A stretch of 64,000 nt of DNA from Streptomyces sp. NBC_00490 (GTDB taxonomy: Bacteria; Actinomycetota; Actinomycetes; Streptomycetales; Streptomycetaceae), in NCBI RefSeq assembly GCF_036013645.1, contig NZ_CP107869.1, positions 1,240,001-1,304,000 on the forward strand, in the 5' to 3' direction. Shown here one piece after another: positions 51,693 to 60,602 of the stretch (position 1 is the stretch's first letter; every line of letters starts with the position of its first letter). The notes beneath the pieces are model-generated. The model was not told the origin of the DNA, did not search any database, and was given only the letters and a program-made list of their open reading frames with translations. Made by a program: the position numbers and the translations under genes.

Positions 51693-52754
51693 TCAGGCCA
51701 GCGGGCCCAGGACGTCCTGGGACTCGATGAGCCCCTGGTCGCTGGGGGCCTTGCCGTCGCCGAAGACGCGGGCGGACTGGCGGGCCCGGAACTCGAGGTG
51801 GGCTTCGGCGGGCTTGGCGTAGCCGTAGCGGGCGCGGGCTTCCGCCGGGGTCAGCACTTCCTCCTTGCGGGCAGGGATGCCCAGCTTGATCGGGGCGACC
51901 ACCGGGACCGTGGAGGGCGACAGCAGGCCCAACAGGCGCAGTTCGACCCGGGGGTTGAGGTGGGCGAGGGCGAAGGACACCTTCATGACGGGCACGATGA
52001 GGAGGTCGAGCAGGCGGGACTGCCTGATCCCCGCCATCTCACGCATCCAGCGCGGCATGGTGGCGATCGTGGCGATCCGCTGCGCCTTCGCGACGGCCAT
52101 GCGCACCGGCTTCGCCCACAGCGGCACCGGCGGCAGTACCAGCTCTGTCCGCAGCAAGTGGTTCATGGCCTGACGCGCGATCGGGCTGGCGGACAGCCGG
52201 GGGCGCATCTGCGCGAAGTACGCCCGGATCCCGTCACGGGTGCGGGGGACGTCGTCCGGGGAGCACGTCTGGAGCTCCGCGGCGAGCGCACACGCCTCCC
52301 AGTACTCCTGCTCCTCCCGCGCGGTGAGCTTGCCGGGGCCGTACTTCTCGTACGCGTAGAGGATCGAGTGCCAGCCGGTGAGCTGGATCCACAGCTGGGA
52401 GGCCGGGTCGTTGGCGTCGTACGTCCCACCGCCGTACGGCAGTTGGCCGATCGCCTTGGAATGGACCTTGACCAGGATGTCCGCGGCCTTGGACACCTCA
52501 CGCGAACCGGCGAAGGCGACCATGGCGAAGTACCGCAGGGTCCGGTCGTAGCGCGTGCGGGCGCGCTGGTAGATGCCCTGGGTACCGTGCACGGCGGCCA
52601 CCAGCGGCGGGTCGAGCTCCTCCACCACCACGGCCCGCTGGAATCCCACGGTCGGCGCGGTCGGATAGCTCCAGACCTTCCACACCACCGAGCCGGGCCC
52701 GAAGAAGCCGTAGTCCTCGTGCGGTCGGACCTCGCTGCGCTTGAACCTCGCCAT
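51693..52754 (-). CDS. MpaB-family oxygenase (DUF2236)
   Basis: A 353-residue DUF2236 protein: GFFGPGSVVWKVWSYPTAPTVGFQRAVVVEELDPPLVAAV, then DRTLRYFAMVAFAGSREVSKAAD and QLWIQLTGWHSILYAYEKYG. MpaB enzymes (fungal mycophenolic acid pathway, latex-clearing Lcp) are haem oxygenases; the axial His candidate is in HSKAIG or GWHS. It may oxidise a long hydrophobic chain. ATG 52754 is 93 bases from the divergent TetR gene, with twin operators between. Confidence 0.85.
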   Translation of the reverse strand: MARFKRSEVRPHEDYGFFGPGSVVWKVWSYPTAPTVGFQRAVVVEELDPPLVAAVHGTQGIYQRARTRYDRTLRYFAMVAFAGSREVSKAADILVKVHSKAIGQLPYGGGTYDANDPASQLWIQLTGWHSILYAYEKYGPGKLTAREEQEYWEACALAAELQTCSPDDVPRTRDGIRAYFAQMRPRLSASPIARQAMNHLLRTELVLPPVPLWAKPVRMAVAKAQRIATIATMPRWMREMAGIRQSRLLDLLIVPVMKVSFALAHLNPRVELRLLGLLSPSTVPVVAPIKLGIPARKEEVLTPAEARARYGYAKPAEAHLEFRARQSARVFGDGKAPSDQGLIESQDVLGPLA

Positions 52755-52796
52755 GGAGCCGCTCCCTCTGCGTCCGCGGCGTGGACCGCGCCTTGA

Positions 52797-52837
52797 TTAC
52801 GACACTGCTGTCGTAAATTAAGACACGGGTGTCGTAA
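52797..52837. promoter_or_regulatory. twin TetR operators
   Basis: TTACGACA-CTGC-TGTCGTAA (52797-52816) is a perfect palindrome; TTAAGACA-CGGG-TGTCGTAA (52818-52837) differs by one arm base. Centres are 21 bases apart, two helical turns, so two dimers could bind side by side over both divergent promoters. Binding by the adjacent TetR protein is inferred. Confidence 0.8.
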
Positions 52838-52846
52838 ACTGCCAAG

Positions 52847-53494
52847 GTGTCAGCGTCCACGAATTCACCGGACAGGCCGCGCAGGCGGCGGCCCTACGCC
52901 CCGCGCGTGCCGATCGAGGAACGTCGTGAGCAACTGCTCGACGCGGCCCTGGCCGTCATCGTCAGCGACGGCTACGACCGGGTCTCCATCGACGCCATCG
53001 CCAAGCGCGCCGGGGTCGCCCGGTCGGTGGTCTACGGCGCCTTCGAGAACCTCGACGCCCTGCTCACCGCGCTGCTCGACCGGCAGCAGGCCCGCGCCTT
53101 CGAACGGCTGCTGAGGACCGTTCCCGACGCGGGCGGGCTGCGCGACCCGGGGGCGTTCGCCTCCGAGGCGGTGCGCCGGATGGCCGACATGCTCCACGAG
53201 GACCCGGACACCTGGCGGTTGATCCTGCTGCCGCCGGGCAACATGCCGGTCGTCGTCCGCGACCGTATCGAGGCCGACCGGGAGCGGTTCCGGCTGCTGG
53301 TCGAGAAGTGGCTCTCCCTCGCCCTGGCCGGCCGGAGTGATCCGGGGCTCGACGCGCAGGTCCTCGCCCACGCCCTCGTCGCCTGTGCGGAACACTTCGG
53401 CCGCGTCGCGCTCACCGAACCCGAGAAGTTCGACCTGCCACGGCTGACGGGCCAAGTGCGGTTGATCCTCGGCGCGTTGTGGCCGACGCCCTGA
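52847..53494 (+). CDS. TetR-family regulator
   Basis: A 215-residue TetR protein: HTH at residues 28-72 (EQLLDAALAVIVSDGYDRVSIDAIAKRAGVARSVVYGAFENLDALLTALL), then an all-helical ligand domain. GTG 52847 is only 9 bases from the second operator, so it autoregulates. It faces the MpaB-type oxygenase and is its probable repressor. Inducer unknown. Confidence 0.92.
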   Translation: MSASTNSPDRPRRRRPYAPRVPIEERREQLLDAALAVIVSDGYDRVSIDAIAKRAGVARSVVYGAFENLDALLTALLDRQQARAFERLLRTVPDAGGLRDPGAFASEAVRRMADMLHEDPDTWRLILLPPGNMPVVVRDRIEADRERFRLLVEKWLSLALAGRSDPGLDAQVLAHALVACAEHFGRVALTEPEKFDLPRLTGQVRLILGALWPTP

Positions 53495-53510
53495 CAGCCG
53501 TGGCCCGTCC

Positions 53511-54461
53511 TCAGTGCGCGGCGAACTGGACTCCGGTCGGCTGCACGGCCTCCGCACGCAGTGCGATCCCGTCGATCGTCAGCTGCTCGCCGTAGATGTC
53601 GGTGATCCTGATCGATCCGCCGCACCCGCTGCCCTGCTCGGAGAGGAAGTAGTTGTACCCGGTACGGGCCAGACGGGTCCAGCCACTGCCCGTGCGCACC
53701 TCCAGGCGGGCCAGCGGATTGCGGTGGCCGATGGCCTGGATTCCGCACCAGTAGCGGCTGGAGCCGGTCTTGTAGCGGATCGAGATCTTCTCGGACGTGG
53801 CGGGGCTGAGCAGGGTCCAGGTGACCGGGATCTGGCCGCGCGAGGGGGCGGCGAGCTTGGCGAAGGCCTGGGGGCTGAGGTCGAGTTGACCGGGTGCGCA
53901 GGGCAGCGGGCACTCGTTGGTGATCCGGACCGTCACGGAGGCACCACCGGCGCGCACGAGCACATACGCTCCGCAGGCCTGGGAGGTCTCGTAGTCGGTG
54001 TGGTTCATCGCCGCGGTCATGGTGTCGCTGGTGGGACCGTAGGAGCAGGCGCCGTCACCGTTGCCGGTGTCGTAGAACGTGGCCACCCCTTTGTAGGTGG
54101 TCCCGGGGCGGATCCGTCCGGCCTGTGATCCCACCGTGGCGGACGTCTTTCGCGGGGCGGCGGTCGAGGGCCGGGCCTTCGGCGTGCCGGCGGTCGGCGA
54201 CGGCGTACCGGAGGGCTTGGCCTTCGTGGGCGTCGCCGAGGCCTTCGGGGATGCCGAGGACGGTGTCGGCTCCGGTGTGGTGGGCGCCGCGCTCGCCTTG
54301 GCGTCCACGGCGGAGGCGGATGCGGTGGCCTCGTGCCCGTCGTCGGGGACGAAGGCCACGATCAGGGCGGCGACGAGCGCGACGGTCGCCACGACGATCG
54401 CGGAGAGCACCCAGGTGCCCCGCCGAGGGGGACGACGGCGGTGTGAGGAGGACGACGCCAC
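53511..54461 (-). CDS. expansin-like / RlpA-type double-psi barrel protein, membrane anchored
   Basis: A 316-residue protein. A helix near residues 17-37 anchors it; residues 45-105 are a Ser/Thr/Pro/Ala-rich spacer (ASPKASATPTKAKPSG). The remainder is an expansin-like domain pair: GVATFYDTGNGDGACSYGP and AMNHTDYETSQACGAYVLV (double-psi barrel, with Cys pairs), ending with a carbohydrate-binding-like beta sandwich (LEVRTGSGWTRLARTGYNYFLSEQGSGCGGSIRITDIYG). It may loosen cell-wall or plant polysaccharides without hydrolysis. The catalytic Asp of lytic DPBBs is not evident. Convergent with tetR. Confidence 0.8.
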   Translation of the reverse strand: MASSSSHRRRPPRRGTWVLSAIVVATVALVAALIVAFVPDDGHEATASASAVDAKASAAPTTPEPTPSSASPKASATPTKAKPSGTPSPTAGTPKARPSTAAPRKTSATVGSQAGRIRPGTTYKGVATFYDTGNGDGACSYGPTSDTMTAAMNHTDYETSQACGAYVLVRAGGASVTVRITNECPLPCAPGQLDLSPQAFAKLAAPSRGQIPVTWTLLSPATSEKISIRYKTGSSRYWCGIQAIGHRNPLARLEVRTGSGWTRLARTGYNYFLSEQGSGCGGSIRITDIYGEQLTIDGIALRAEAVQPTGVQFAAH

Positions 54462-54587
54462 GGATGAGGTCCTTTACGTGGTTCGGGAGCACGCGTGCTG
54501 TGTGCGAGGCCCGGTGAAGAGAGCCTCCGATCCCTCAGTGGTCGCCGGAACCGAAAAGGTTGCCGCCCGTTTCGAAGAAATGTGCCG

Positions 54588-55160
54588 TCAGCGCAGATCG
54601 AGGCGCATCAGGATCCGCGGATGGCCGGCGAGCACGGACGTCGTGTCGGCGACGTGCGCGAATCCGGCACGCTCGAAGTTCCTGCGGATACCGGCGTACG
54701 CCATCGTCAGATCGACCCGGGCGTCGCCGTTGTCCAGGGGGTAGGCCTCGATCACCGGTGCGCCGTGCGCGCGGGCGAAGTCGACGGCTCCGGTGATGAG
54801 GGCGTGCGAGATCCCCTGCTTGCGATGGCCGGGGCGCACGCGGACGCACCACAGCGACCACACCGGCAGGTCGTCGAGGTGGGGGATCTTCCGGTTGCGC
54901 GCGAAGGTCGTCTCCGAGCGCGGTGCCACAGCGGCCCAGCCGACGGGTTCGTCACCGTCGTAGGCGAGCACTCCCGGAGGAAGCCCCGCGCGGCACAGCC
55001 CGGCGACATACTCTCCGCGGGCCGGGCCTCGCAGCTCGTTGTTGAGCTTGGAGGGAATCCGGTAGCTCAGGCACCAGCAGACGTTCGCGGTGGGCGACTT
55101 CGGTCCGAGCACCGCTCGGACGTCCTCGAAGACCGAAGCCGGGCGTACCTCGATGGGCAT
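54588..55160 (-). CDS. GNAT family N-acetyltransferase
   Basis: A 190-residue acetyltransferase of the group found before CbiX-like/aminoglycoside-type GNATs. VRVRPGHRKQGISHALITGAVDFARAHG is motif A (HRKQGI), and AYAGIRRNFERAGF is motif B. ATG 55160 is 15 bases from the start of a divergent GNAT gene, leaving no room for long promoters; at least one should be leaderless. Confidence 0.85.
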   Translation of the reverse strand: MPIEVRPASVFEDVRAVLGPKSPTANVCWCLSYRIPSKLNNELRGPARGEYVAGLCRAGLPPGVLAYDGDEPVGWAAVAPRSETTFARNRKIPHLDDLPVWSLWCVRVRPGHRKQGISHALITGAVDFARAHGAPVIEAYPLDNGDARVDLTMAYAGIRRNFERAGFAHVADTTSVLAGHPRILMRLDLR

Positions 55161-55175
55161 GCGATTTACCCTAGC

Positions 55176-55643
55176 GTGGTGATCATTGCGCACTGGGAAC
55201 TGCGGCCGGCGTCGACGGCCGACGTCGAGGCGATCGCCGAGCTGCGTGCCGTGGTGATGCGGCCGGACCTGGAGCGGCTCGGGCGGTTCGACGAGCAGCG
55301 GGTACGGCAGCGGCTGCGGGACAGCTTCGTCCCCGAGTACGCCTGGGCCATCGAGGTGGGCGGTGCGTTCGCCGGTTGCGTGGCACTGCGGCCCGCCGAG
55401 GACGCCCACTGGCTGGAACACTTCTTCGTGGCACCGCACCTCCAGGGGAGCGGGGTCGGCTCGGGCGTGCTGCGGGAGTTGCTGGAGCGGTGTGACCGCG
55501 ACGGTCTGCTGGTCCGGTTGAACGTGCTCCGGGGCAGCGCGGCCCGACGGCTGTACGAGCGGCACGGGTTCACGACCGAGTCGGAGGATCCGATCGACGT
55601 GTTCATGGTGCGCAAGCCGGCATACGGCCTGGGCGACGGTTGA
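55176..55643 (+). CDS. GNAT family N-acetyltransferase
   Basis: A 155-residue acetyltransferase. LRPASTADVEAIAELRAVVMRPDLERLG at the N-terminus and LEHFFVAPHLQGSGVGSGVLRELLERC as motif A (LQGSGVGS) are clear; ARRLYERHGFTTESEDP is motif B. GTG 55176 or 55179 are both possible. Divergent from the other GNAT by 15 bases. Confidence 0.85.
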   Translation: MVIIAHWELRPASTADVEAIAELRAVVMRPDLERLGRFDEQRVRQRLRDSFVPEYAWAIEVGGAFAGCVALRPAEDAHWLEHFFVAPHLQGSGVGSGVLRELLERCDRDGLLVRLNVLRGSAARRLYERHGFTTESEDPIDVFMVRKPAYGLGDG

Positions 55644-55659
55644 TGCCGCCAGGGTCGGC

Positions 55660-56574
55660 ATGGCGGACGGAGGCCAGGACGACCGGACCGGCGGAGGCAT
55701 GATGCGCGAGGACGGTGAAGGGCCCGGGGCTGTGGCCGCACGGCTGACCGGGCGGGCGGTGGTGGCACAGCGGCGGTTGACCGGTGAGGTCACCGAAGTC
55801 GCGCTGGACGGTGGGCCGGTGATCGTCAAGGAGGCCGGGAGCGCGAGTGCCGCGCGAGCCGAGGCCGCCGGGCTGGGGTGGCTGGCCGAGGCGAGGGCGG
55901 TGCGAGTGCCGGTCGTGCACGGCCTCGACCGGCGGTGGCTGGTGACCGGTTGTGTTCCGGAGGGGCCGCCGAGCGCCGCGGCCGCGGTCCGGTTCGGTCG
56001 TGAACTCGCCGGGCTGCATGCCGCTGGTGCGCCGGCGTTCGGGGCGCCACCGCCCGACGGCGCTGCCGAGGCGTACATCGGGCTCGCCCCGATGCGGAAT
56101 GTGCCGGGGAGCGACTGGCCCCGCTGGTACGCCGAACACCGGGTGCTGCCCTATCTGCGTCGGGCTGTCGACCGTGGCACCGTGCTGCGCGACGAGACGG
56201 TCGTGGTGGAGCGGGTCTGCGAGCGCCTGGCCGACCTCGCCGGGCCGAGTGAGGCACCGGCGCGGCTGCACGGGGATCTGTGGAGCGGCAATGTGCTGTG
56301 GGGCGCCGACGGCCATGTGTGGCTGATCGATCCGGCGGCACACGGCGGGCATCGCGAGACCGACCTCGCCATGCTCCAGCTCTTCGGCTGTCCCCGTCTC
56401 ACGGAGGTGCTGGAGGGCTACCAGGACACCGCGCCCCTCGCCGCCGGCTGGCGGCAGCGCGTCGGCCTGCACCAGCTCTTCCCGCTCCTGGTCCACGCCG
56501 TACTCTTCGGCCGCCCCTACGCCGAACAGGCCCTCGGCACGGCACGGCGGCTCCTGTCCGAAGCCGGCCACTGA
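55660..56574 (+). CDS. fructosamine kinase / APH-fold phosphotransferase
   Basis: A 304-residue kinase-fold protein. VIVKEAGSASAARAEAAGLGWLAEA contains the ATP-binding Lys and the conserved Glu, and LHGDLWSGNVLWGADGHVWLIDPAAHGGHRETDLAM holds the catalytic H-G-D-x-x-x-x-N and the D-P metal loop. It matches fructosamine-3-kinase family proteins, which phosphorylate glycated amines for repair. Starts at 55660 or ATG 55699; neither has a clear ribosome site. Confidence 0.85.
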   Translation: MADGGQDDRTGGGMMREDGEGPGAVAARLTGRAVVAQRRLTGEVTEVALDGGPVIVKEAGSASAARAEAAGLGWLAEARAVRVPVVHGLDRRWLVTGCVPEGPPSAAAAVRFGRELAGLHAAGAPAFGAPPPDGAAEAYIGLAPMRNVPGSDWPRWYAEHRVLPYLRRAVDRGTVLRDETVVVERVCERLADLAGPSEAPARLHGDLWSGNVLWGADGHVWLIDPAAHGGHRETDLAMLQLFGCPRLTEVLEGYQDTAPLAAGWRQRVGLHQLFPLLVHAVLFGRPYAEQALGTARRLLSEAGH

Positions 56575-56603
56575 GCTGCCGGTGTGCCCTACGGTGGGGC
56601 GCC

Positions 56604-57455
56604 ATGAGAGTGCTGATCATCGGCGGGAGCGGGTTTCTGGGAACGGAGCTCGTGCGCCGGGCGACGGCCTCGGGCTGGGAGACGGCGGCGACGTACCATT
56701 CCCGCCCCGCAACCGCCCCCGGAGTCACGTGGCACCACGTCGACCTTCGTGACCCCCGCCGGATCGACGAGGTTCTTGCCTCGGTCGCCCCCGACGCCGT
56801 CATCAACGCGACGAGTGGACAGGGCGACTGGGCGGTCACGGCCGACGGCTCGATTCGCCTGGTGATGGCCGCCGCGCGTCGCCGCTGCCGTCTGGTGCAC
56901 GTCTCCAGCGACGCGGTGTTCTCCGGGTCCCGGATTCACTACGGCGAGAGCTGCCTGCCCGATCCGGTCACCCCGTACGGCGCGGCCAAAGCCGCCGCCG
57001 AGAGCGCGGTGCGGCTCCTGGCTCCGGGCGCCGCGGTCGCTCGCACTTCGTTGATCATCGGGGACGGCGGATCGGCGCACGAGCGCATGGTGCACGACCT
57101 GGCGACGGGCACCGACGACGGCGTCCTGTTCACCGACACCGTCCGCTGCCCGGTGCACGTCGAGGATCTCGCCCGCGCCCTCCTCGAACTCGCGGCGTCC
57201 GACCGGCCCGGAGTCTTCCACCTCGCGGGACCGGACGCCCTCAGCCGCCACCACCTCGGTGTCCTCATCGCCCGCCGCGACGGCCTCGACCCGGCCCGGC
57301 TGCCCGCCGGACGCCGGACCGACAGCCGCACACCCGGCGCCCTCGACGTCCGCCTCGACAGCGCTGCCACCCAGGGGCGCATCGTCACGCGCCTGCGCGG
57401 CGCCCGCGAGTTCCTTCGCGCGGGGCACGGCCCGCATTCCGGCGACCGGGGGTAG
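56604..57455 (+). CDS. RmlD-like NAD-dependent reductase/epimerase
   Basis: A 283-residue extended SDR: NAD-binding IIGGSGFLGTELVRRA at residues 5-20, VHVSSDAVFSGSR and YGAAKAAAE with the catalytic Y-x-x-x-K, and HVEDLARALLEL later. It resembles dTDP-4-dehydrorhamnose reductase but lies alone, without the other rhamnose genes. ATG 56604 follows GGTGGGG. Substrate unknown. Confidence 0.85.
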   Translation: MRVLIIGGSGFLGTELVRRATASGWETAATYHSRPATAPGVTWHHVDLRDPRRIDEVLASVAPDAVINATSGQGDWAVTADGSIRLVMAAARRRCRLVHVSSDAVFSGSRIHYGESCLPDPVTPYGAAKAAAESAVRLLAPGAAVARTSLIIGDGGSAHERMVHDLATGTDDGVLFTDTVRCPVHVEDLARALLELAASDRPGVFHLAGPDALSRHHLGVLIARRDGLDPARLPAGRRTDSRTPGALDVRLDSAATQGRIVTRLRGAREFLRAGHGPHSGDRG

Positions 57456-57465
57456 GGTCCCGCGG

Positions 57466-58002
57466 GTGACGACGGTCCCCTCCCCCACCAGGCTGATCGT
57501 GCTGCGCGGAAACAGTGCGAGCGGCAAGAGTTCGGTGGCCGCCGGGCTGCGCGAGCGCTACGGCAGGGGCATCGCCCTGGTCAGTCAGGACACCCTGCGC
57601 CGCGATGTGCTGCGCGAGCGTGACGTCCCCGGCGCCGCGAACATCGGCCTGATCGACCTGACCGTGCGGCACGCCCTGGAGCACGGCTTTCACACGGTGC
57701 TGGAAGGCATCCTGTACGTCGCCCACTACGGCGGCATGCTCGCCGGGCTGCTCGCCGACTACGGTGACCGCGCCCACTGCTACTACCTGGACGTCCCCTT
57801 CGAGGAGACTCTGTCCCGGCATGCCACCAAGCCCATCGCCGACACCGTCGGCACGGACGAACTCCGGTCGTGGTACCGGCCGTTGGACCTGCTGCCCGGC
57901 GGTGTCGAGACGGTGATCCCGGCGAGCAGCACGCTGGACGCGACGGTCGGGCAGGTGATGAGCGCCCTCGGTGTCAGGCATGCGCCTCCGGCGCCGCGGT
58001 GA
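57466..58002 (+). CDS. P-loop kinase (zeta-toxin/chloramphenicol-phosphotransferase-like)
   Basis: A 178-residue ATPase/kinase. Walker A GNSASGKSS at residues 15-23, then LVSQDTLRRDVL, where the Asp replaces the zeta-toxin metal ligand, and HTVLEGILYVAHYGGMLAGLL (Walker B-like). CYYLDVPFEETLSRHATKP resembles nucleoside-kinase lid regions. It phosphorylates an unidentified small molecule. GTG 57466 is 10 bases after the SDR stop; an operon is plausible. Confidence 0.8.
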   Translation: MTTVPSPTRLIVLRGNSASGKSSVAAGLRERYGRGIALVSQDTLRRDVLRERDVPGAANIGLIDLTVRHALEHGFHTVLEGILYVAHYGGMLAGLLADYGDRAHCYYLDVPFEETLSRHATKPIADTVGTDELRSWYRPLDLLPGGVETVIPASSTLDATVGQVMSALGVRHAPPAPR

Positions 58003-58113
58003 GGCCGTCCCGCATCCTCGGCGGATCCTCCGGACCGTGACACCGCGTAGTCGCCGCAGCGCGCAATTAGACATCCTGTCAAATTACCGAACCGTAACCT
58101 GCACAGTGCTACC

Positions 58114-58130
58114 ACGAGTAACTTACTCGT
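58114..58130. promoter_or_regulatory. palindromic operator upstream of the lipase gene
   Basis: ACGAGTAA-C-TTACTCGT is a perfect 8-base dyad, 118 bases before the lipase start; the half-site GGTAA is repeated at 58132-58136. TTACTCG-type dyads are common for TetR-type fatty-acid regulators. No regulator gene is adjacent. Confidence 0.6.
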
Positions 58131-58248
58131 AGGTAAGGTCCTGGCGAACCACCTCAGTGCGGCATGGGCCGGCCCGTGGGACGGCCGCGTTCCCGTGCCG
58201 GTTTCACCTGTGCACCTCTCTGCCAGCCGCTTCCACAGGAGGTTCGCC

Positions 58249-59574
58249 ATGCCCGCACGCAGACGGCTCATGGCCGCAGCAGTCACCGCTGCCGCCTGCC
58301 TCGGCGCCCAGTCGCTCTCGGTCACCGCCGCCATGGCAGCGGACGAGGTCGTCTCCCGGGGCGTCACCATCCCGGCGTTCTACAACCCGCCCGCCACGCT
58401 GCCCGCCGCCAACGGCACCCTCATCCGCACCGAGCCGCTGCCCCTGGCCCTCAGCCTGCCCGGCCTGGACGGACCGCTCCCCGGCACCGCGACCCGCCTG
58501 ATGTACAAGTCCACCGACTCGAACGGCCGCCCGGTAGCCGTCACCGGCGCCTACATCGAACCCGCCGCGGCATGGCGGGGCGACGGACCACGCCCCCTGG
58601 TCGCGGTGGCACCCGGCACCATGGGACAGGGCGACCAGTGCGCCGCGTCCATGGGCCTGGAGCACCCACTGAACCTCAACGGCCAGACGGTGTCCGTCGG
58701 TTACGAGGATCTGTCGATCTACCGCCTCCTCGCGAAGGGCATCGCCGTGGTCGTCACCGACTACGCCGGCCTCGGCGCGACCGACCGCCTGCACACCTAC
58801 GTCAACCGGGTCGACGAGGGACACGCGGTGCTGGACGCCGTCCGCGCCGCCCGCTCGGTCGGCGGAGCCTCCATCACCTCCGCCTCCCGAGTGGGGCTCT
58901 TCGGATACAGCCAGGGCGGCGGAGCGACCGCCTCGGCGGCCGAACTCCAGTCCTCCTACGCCCCCGACGTCACGCTCGCCGGGACCTACGCGGGCGCACC
59001 GCCCGCCGATCTGGCCTCGGTCACCAAGGCCATCGACGGCAGCGAACTCGCCGGCGCGCTGGGCTGGTCGCTCAACGGCTTCCTCCAGTCCGACCCGTCC
59101 CTGAAGCCCATCGCCGAGGCGCATCTCAACGCGGCGGGCAAGGCGGCCCTCACCGACCTGTCGACCATGTGCGTCGGGGACGCCCTCTTCGGCTACGGCT
59201 ACGCGAAGAGCACCAAGTGGACGACCGACGGCCGGTCCATCAGCGACATCATCGCCGCGACACCCGCGCTGCAGGCGTTCCTGGACAGCCAGCGCATCGG
59301 GACGTTCGAACCGTCCGGCCCCGTGCGTCTGGCGACGGGCGTCAGCGACAACCTCGTACCGCACCGGCAGGCGCGCCAACTCGCCGTCGACTGGTGCAAG
59401 AAGGGCGCCGACGTCACGTACAAGGGCGTCGTCCTGCCCGATGTCGGCAGCGCGCTGCTCAACCACTTCGCACCGCTGCTCACCGACCAGGGCGACGCCA
59501 TCGCCTGGCTGACGGACCGGCTGTCGGGCAAGAAGGCCGCCTCCAACTGCTGGAGCATGCCCGCACAGCTCTGA
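58249..59574 (+). CDS. secreted lipase (LIP family, GYSQGG)
   Basis: A 441-residue exported lipase. Signal peptide residues 1-31 (AAAVTAAACLGAQSLSVTAAMAA). The alpha/beta hydrolase core has VAVAPGTMGQGDQCA and YAGLGATDR, the nucleophile elbow FGYSQGGGA with Ser221, and a lid region; it matches secretory lipases (Pfam LIP). ATG 58249 follows CAGGAGG. It should hydrolyse triacylglycerols outside the cell. Confidence 0.9.
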   Translation: MPARRRLMAAAVTAAACLGAQSLSVTAAMAADEVVSRGVTIPAFYNPPATLPAANGTLIRTEPLPLALSLPGLDGPLPGTATRLMYKSTDSNGRPVAVTGAYIEPAAAWRGDGPRPLVAVAPGTMGQGDQCAASMGLEHPLNLNGQTVSVGYEDLSIYRLLAKGIAVVVTDYAGLGATDRLHTYVNRVDEGHAVLDAVRAARSVGGASITSASRVGLFGYSQGGGATASAAELQSSYAPDVTLAGTYAGAPPADLASVTKAIDGSELAGALGWSLNGFLQSDPSLKPIAEAHLNAAGKAALTDLSTMCVGDALFGYGYAKSTKWTTDGRSISDIIAATPALQAFLDSQRIGTFEPSGPVRLATGVSDNLVPHRQARQLAVDWCKKGADVTYKGVVLPDVGSALLNHFAPLLTDQGDAIAWLTDRLSGKKAASNCWSMPAQL

Positions 59575-59588
59575 CCGGCCGGCGGAAC

Positions 59589-60602
59589 TCAGGCCGGCTG
59601 CAGATAGCGGGCCAGCAGGTCGTCCAGCGTCACCATGCCCGTGAGGCTGCCCGTCGCGTCCCGGACGACGGCGAGGGAGGCACGGTTGCGGCGCAGGAGC
59701 TCGATCGCGTCCGCGACCGTGGTCTCCTGCGTCACCTCCGGTACCGGCCGGGCCAGAGCGCGGGCGGTGGCGGTCCTGGACCGGGCCCGGGCCACCAGGG
59801 CGTCGCGGGCATGGACGGAGCCGAGGACGCTGCCCGCGTCCCGCACCAGCAGGCGCGTGCGGTCATGGGCGGTGGCCAGGCGCAGGATGTCGTCGATGCC
59901 CGCGTCACCGTCGACCGAGGTGATCTCCCCGGCCGGGATCTGGAGTTCCCTGACGGGCGTCTCGGGCTCGACGAGCGAGCGGGTGAGCAGCTCCGAGTCG
60001 CTCTCGCTGATCAGGCCGAGGCGTTCGGACTCCTCGACCAGGTGGGTGAGTTGTTCGCGGTTGTGGACCGAGGCGAGTTCGTCGCGCGGGGTGACCCGGC
60101 ACAGCCGTACGAGCGCGTTGCTCATCCGGTTGAGCACCGCGATCAGCGGGCGGACCGCCTTCACCACGGCGCGGAAGGGCGGGGCGAGGAGCATCGCGGA
60201 GCGTTCGGGATGGGCGATGGCCCAGGACTTGGGAGCCATCTCGCCGAGCACCATGTGCAGGAACACCACGACGACCATGGCGAAGACGAACGCGATGCCG
60301 TAGCTGAGGGCAGTGGGCAGGCCCAGGTCGTGCAGGAGCGGGTCGAGTTCGTGGGAGATGGCCGGCTTGGAGACCGAGCCGAGGCCCAGGGTGCAGACGG
60401 TGATGCCGAGTTGGGCGCCGGCCAGCATCAGCGACAGTTCGCGCATGCCGGCCAGGGCCGCCTTGGCGCCGCGCTGTCCCTGCGCGACGGCCTTCTCCAT
60501 GCGGTGCCGTTTGGCGGCGACCAGGGCGAACTCGGCGGCGACGAAGAATCCGCTGCCGATGAGCAGCAGCACGGTGACGAAGAGCGCCATCGGGAAGCTC
60601 AT
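59589..60602 (-). CDS. CNNM/HlyC-CorC family membrane protein with CBS pair
   Basis: A 337-residue protein: CNNM membrane domain (residues 1-185, SFPMALFVTVLLLIGSGFFVAAEFALVAAKR opening) and a CBS pair (residues 200-335). It lacks the CorC_HlyC acidic C-terminal domain. Family members export magnesium or sodium. ATG 60602 overlaps the 3' end of the neighbouring paralogue by 4 bases, so they form a translationally coupled pair and may work as a heterodimer. Confidence 0.9.
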   Translation of the reverse strand: MSFPMALFVTVLLLIGSGFFVAAEFALVAAKRHRMEKAVAQGQRGAKAALAGMRELSLMLAGAQLGITVCTLGLGSVSKPAISHELDPLLHDLGLPTALSYGIAFVFAMVVVVFLHMVLGEMAPKSWAIAHPERSAMLLAPPFRAVVKAVRPLIAVLNRMSNALVRLCRVTPRDELASVHNREQLTHLVEESERLGLISESDSELLTRSLVEPETPVRELQIPAGEITSVDGDAGIDDILRLATAHDRTRLLVRDAGSVLGSVHARDALVARARSRTATARALARPVPEVTQETTVADAIELLRRNRASLAVVRDATGSLTGMVTLDDLLARYLQPA

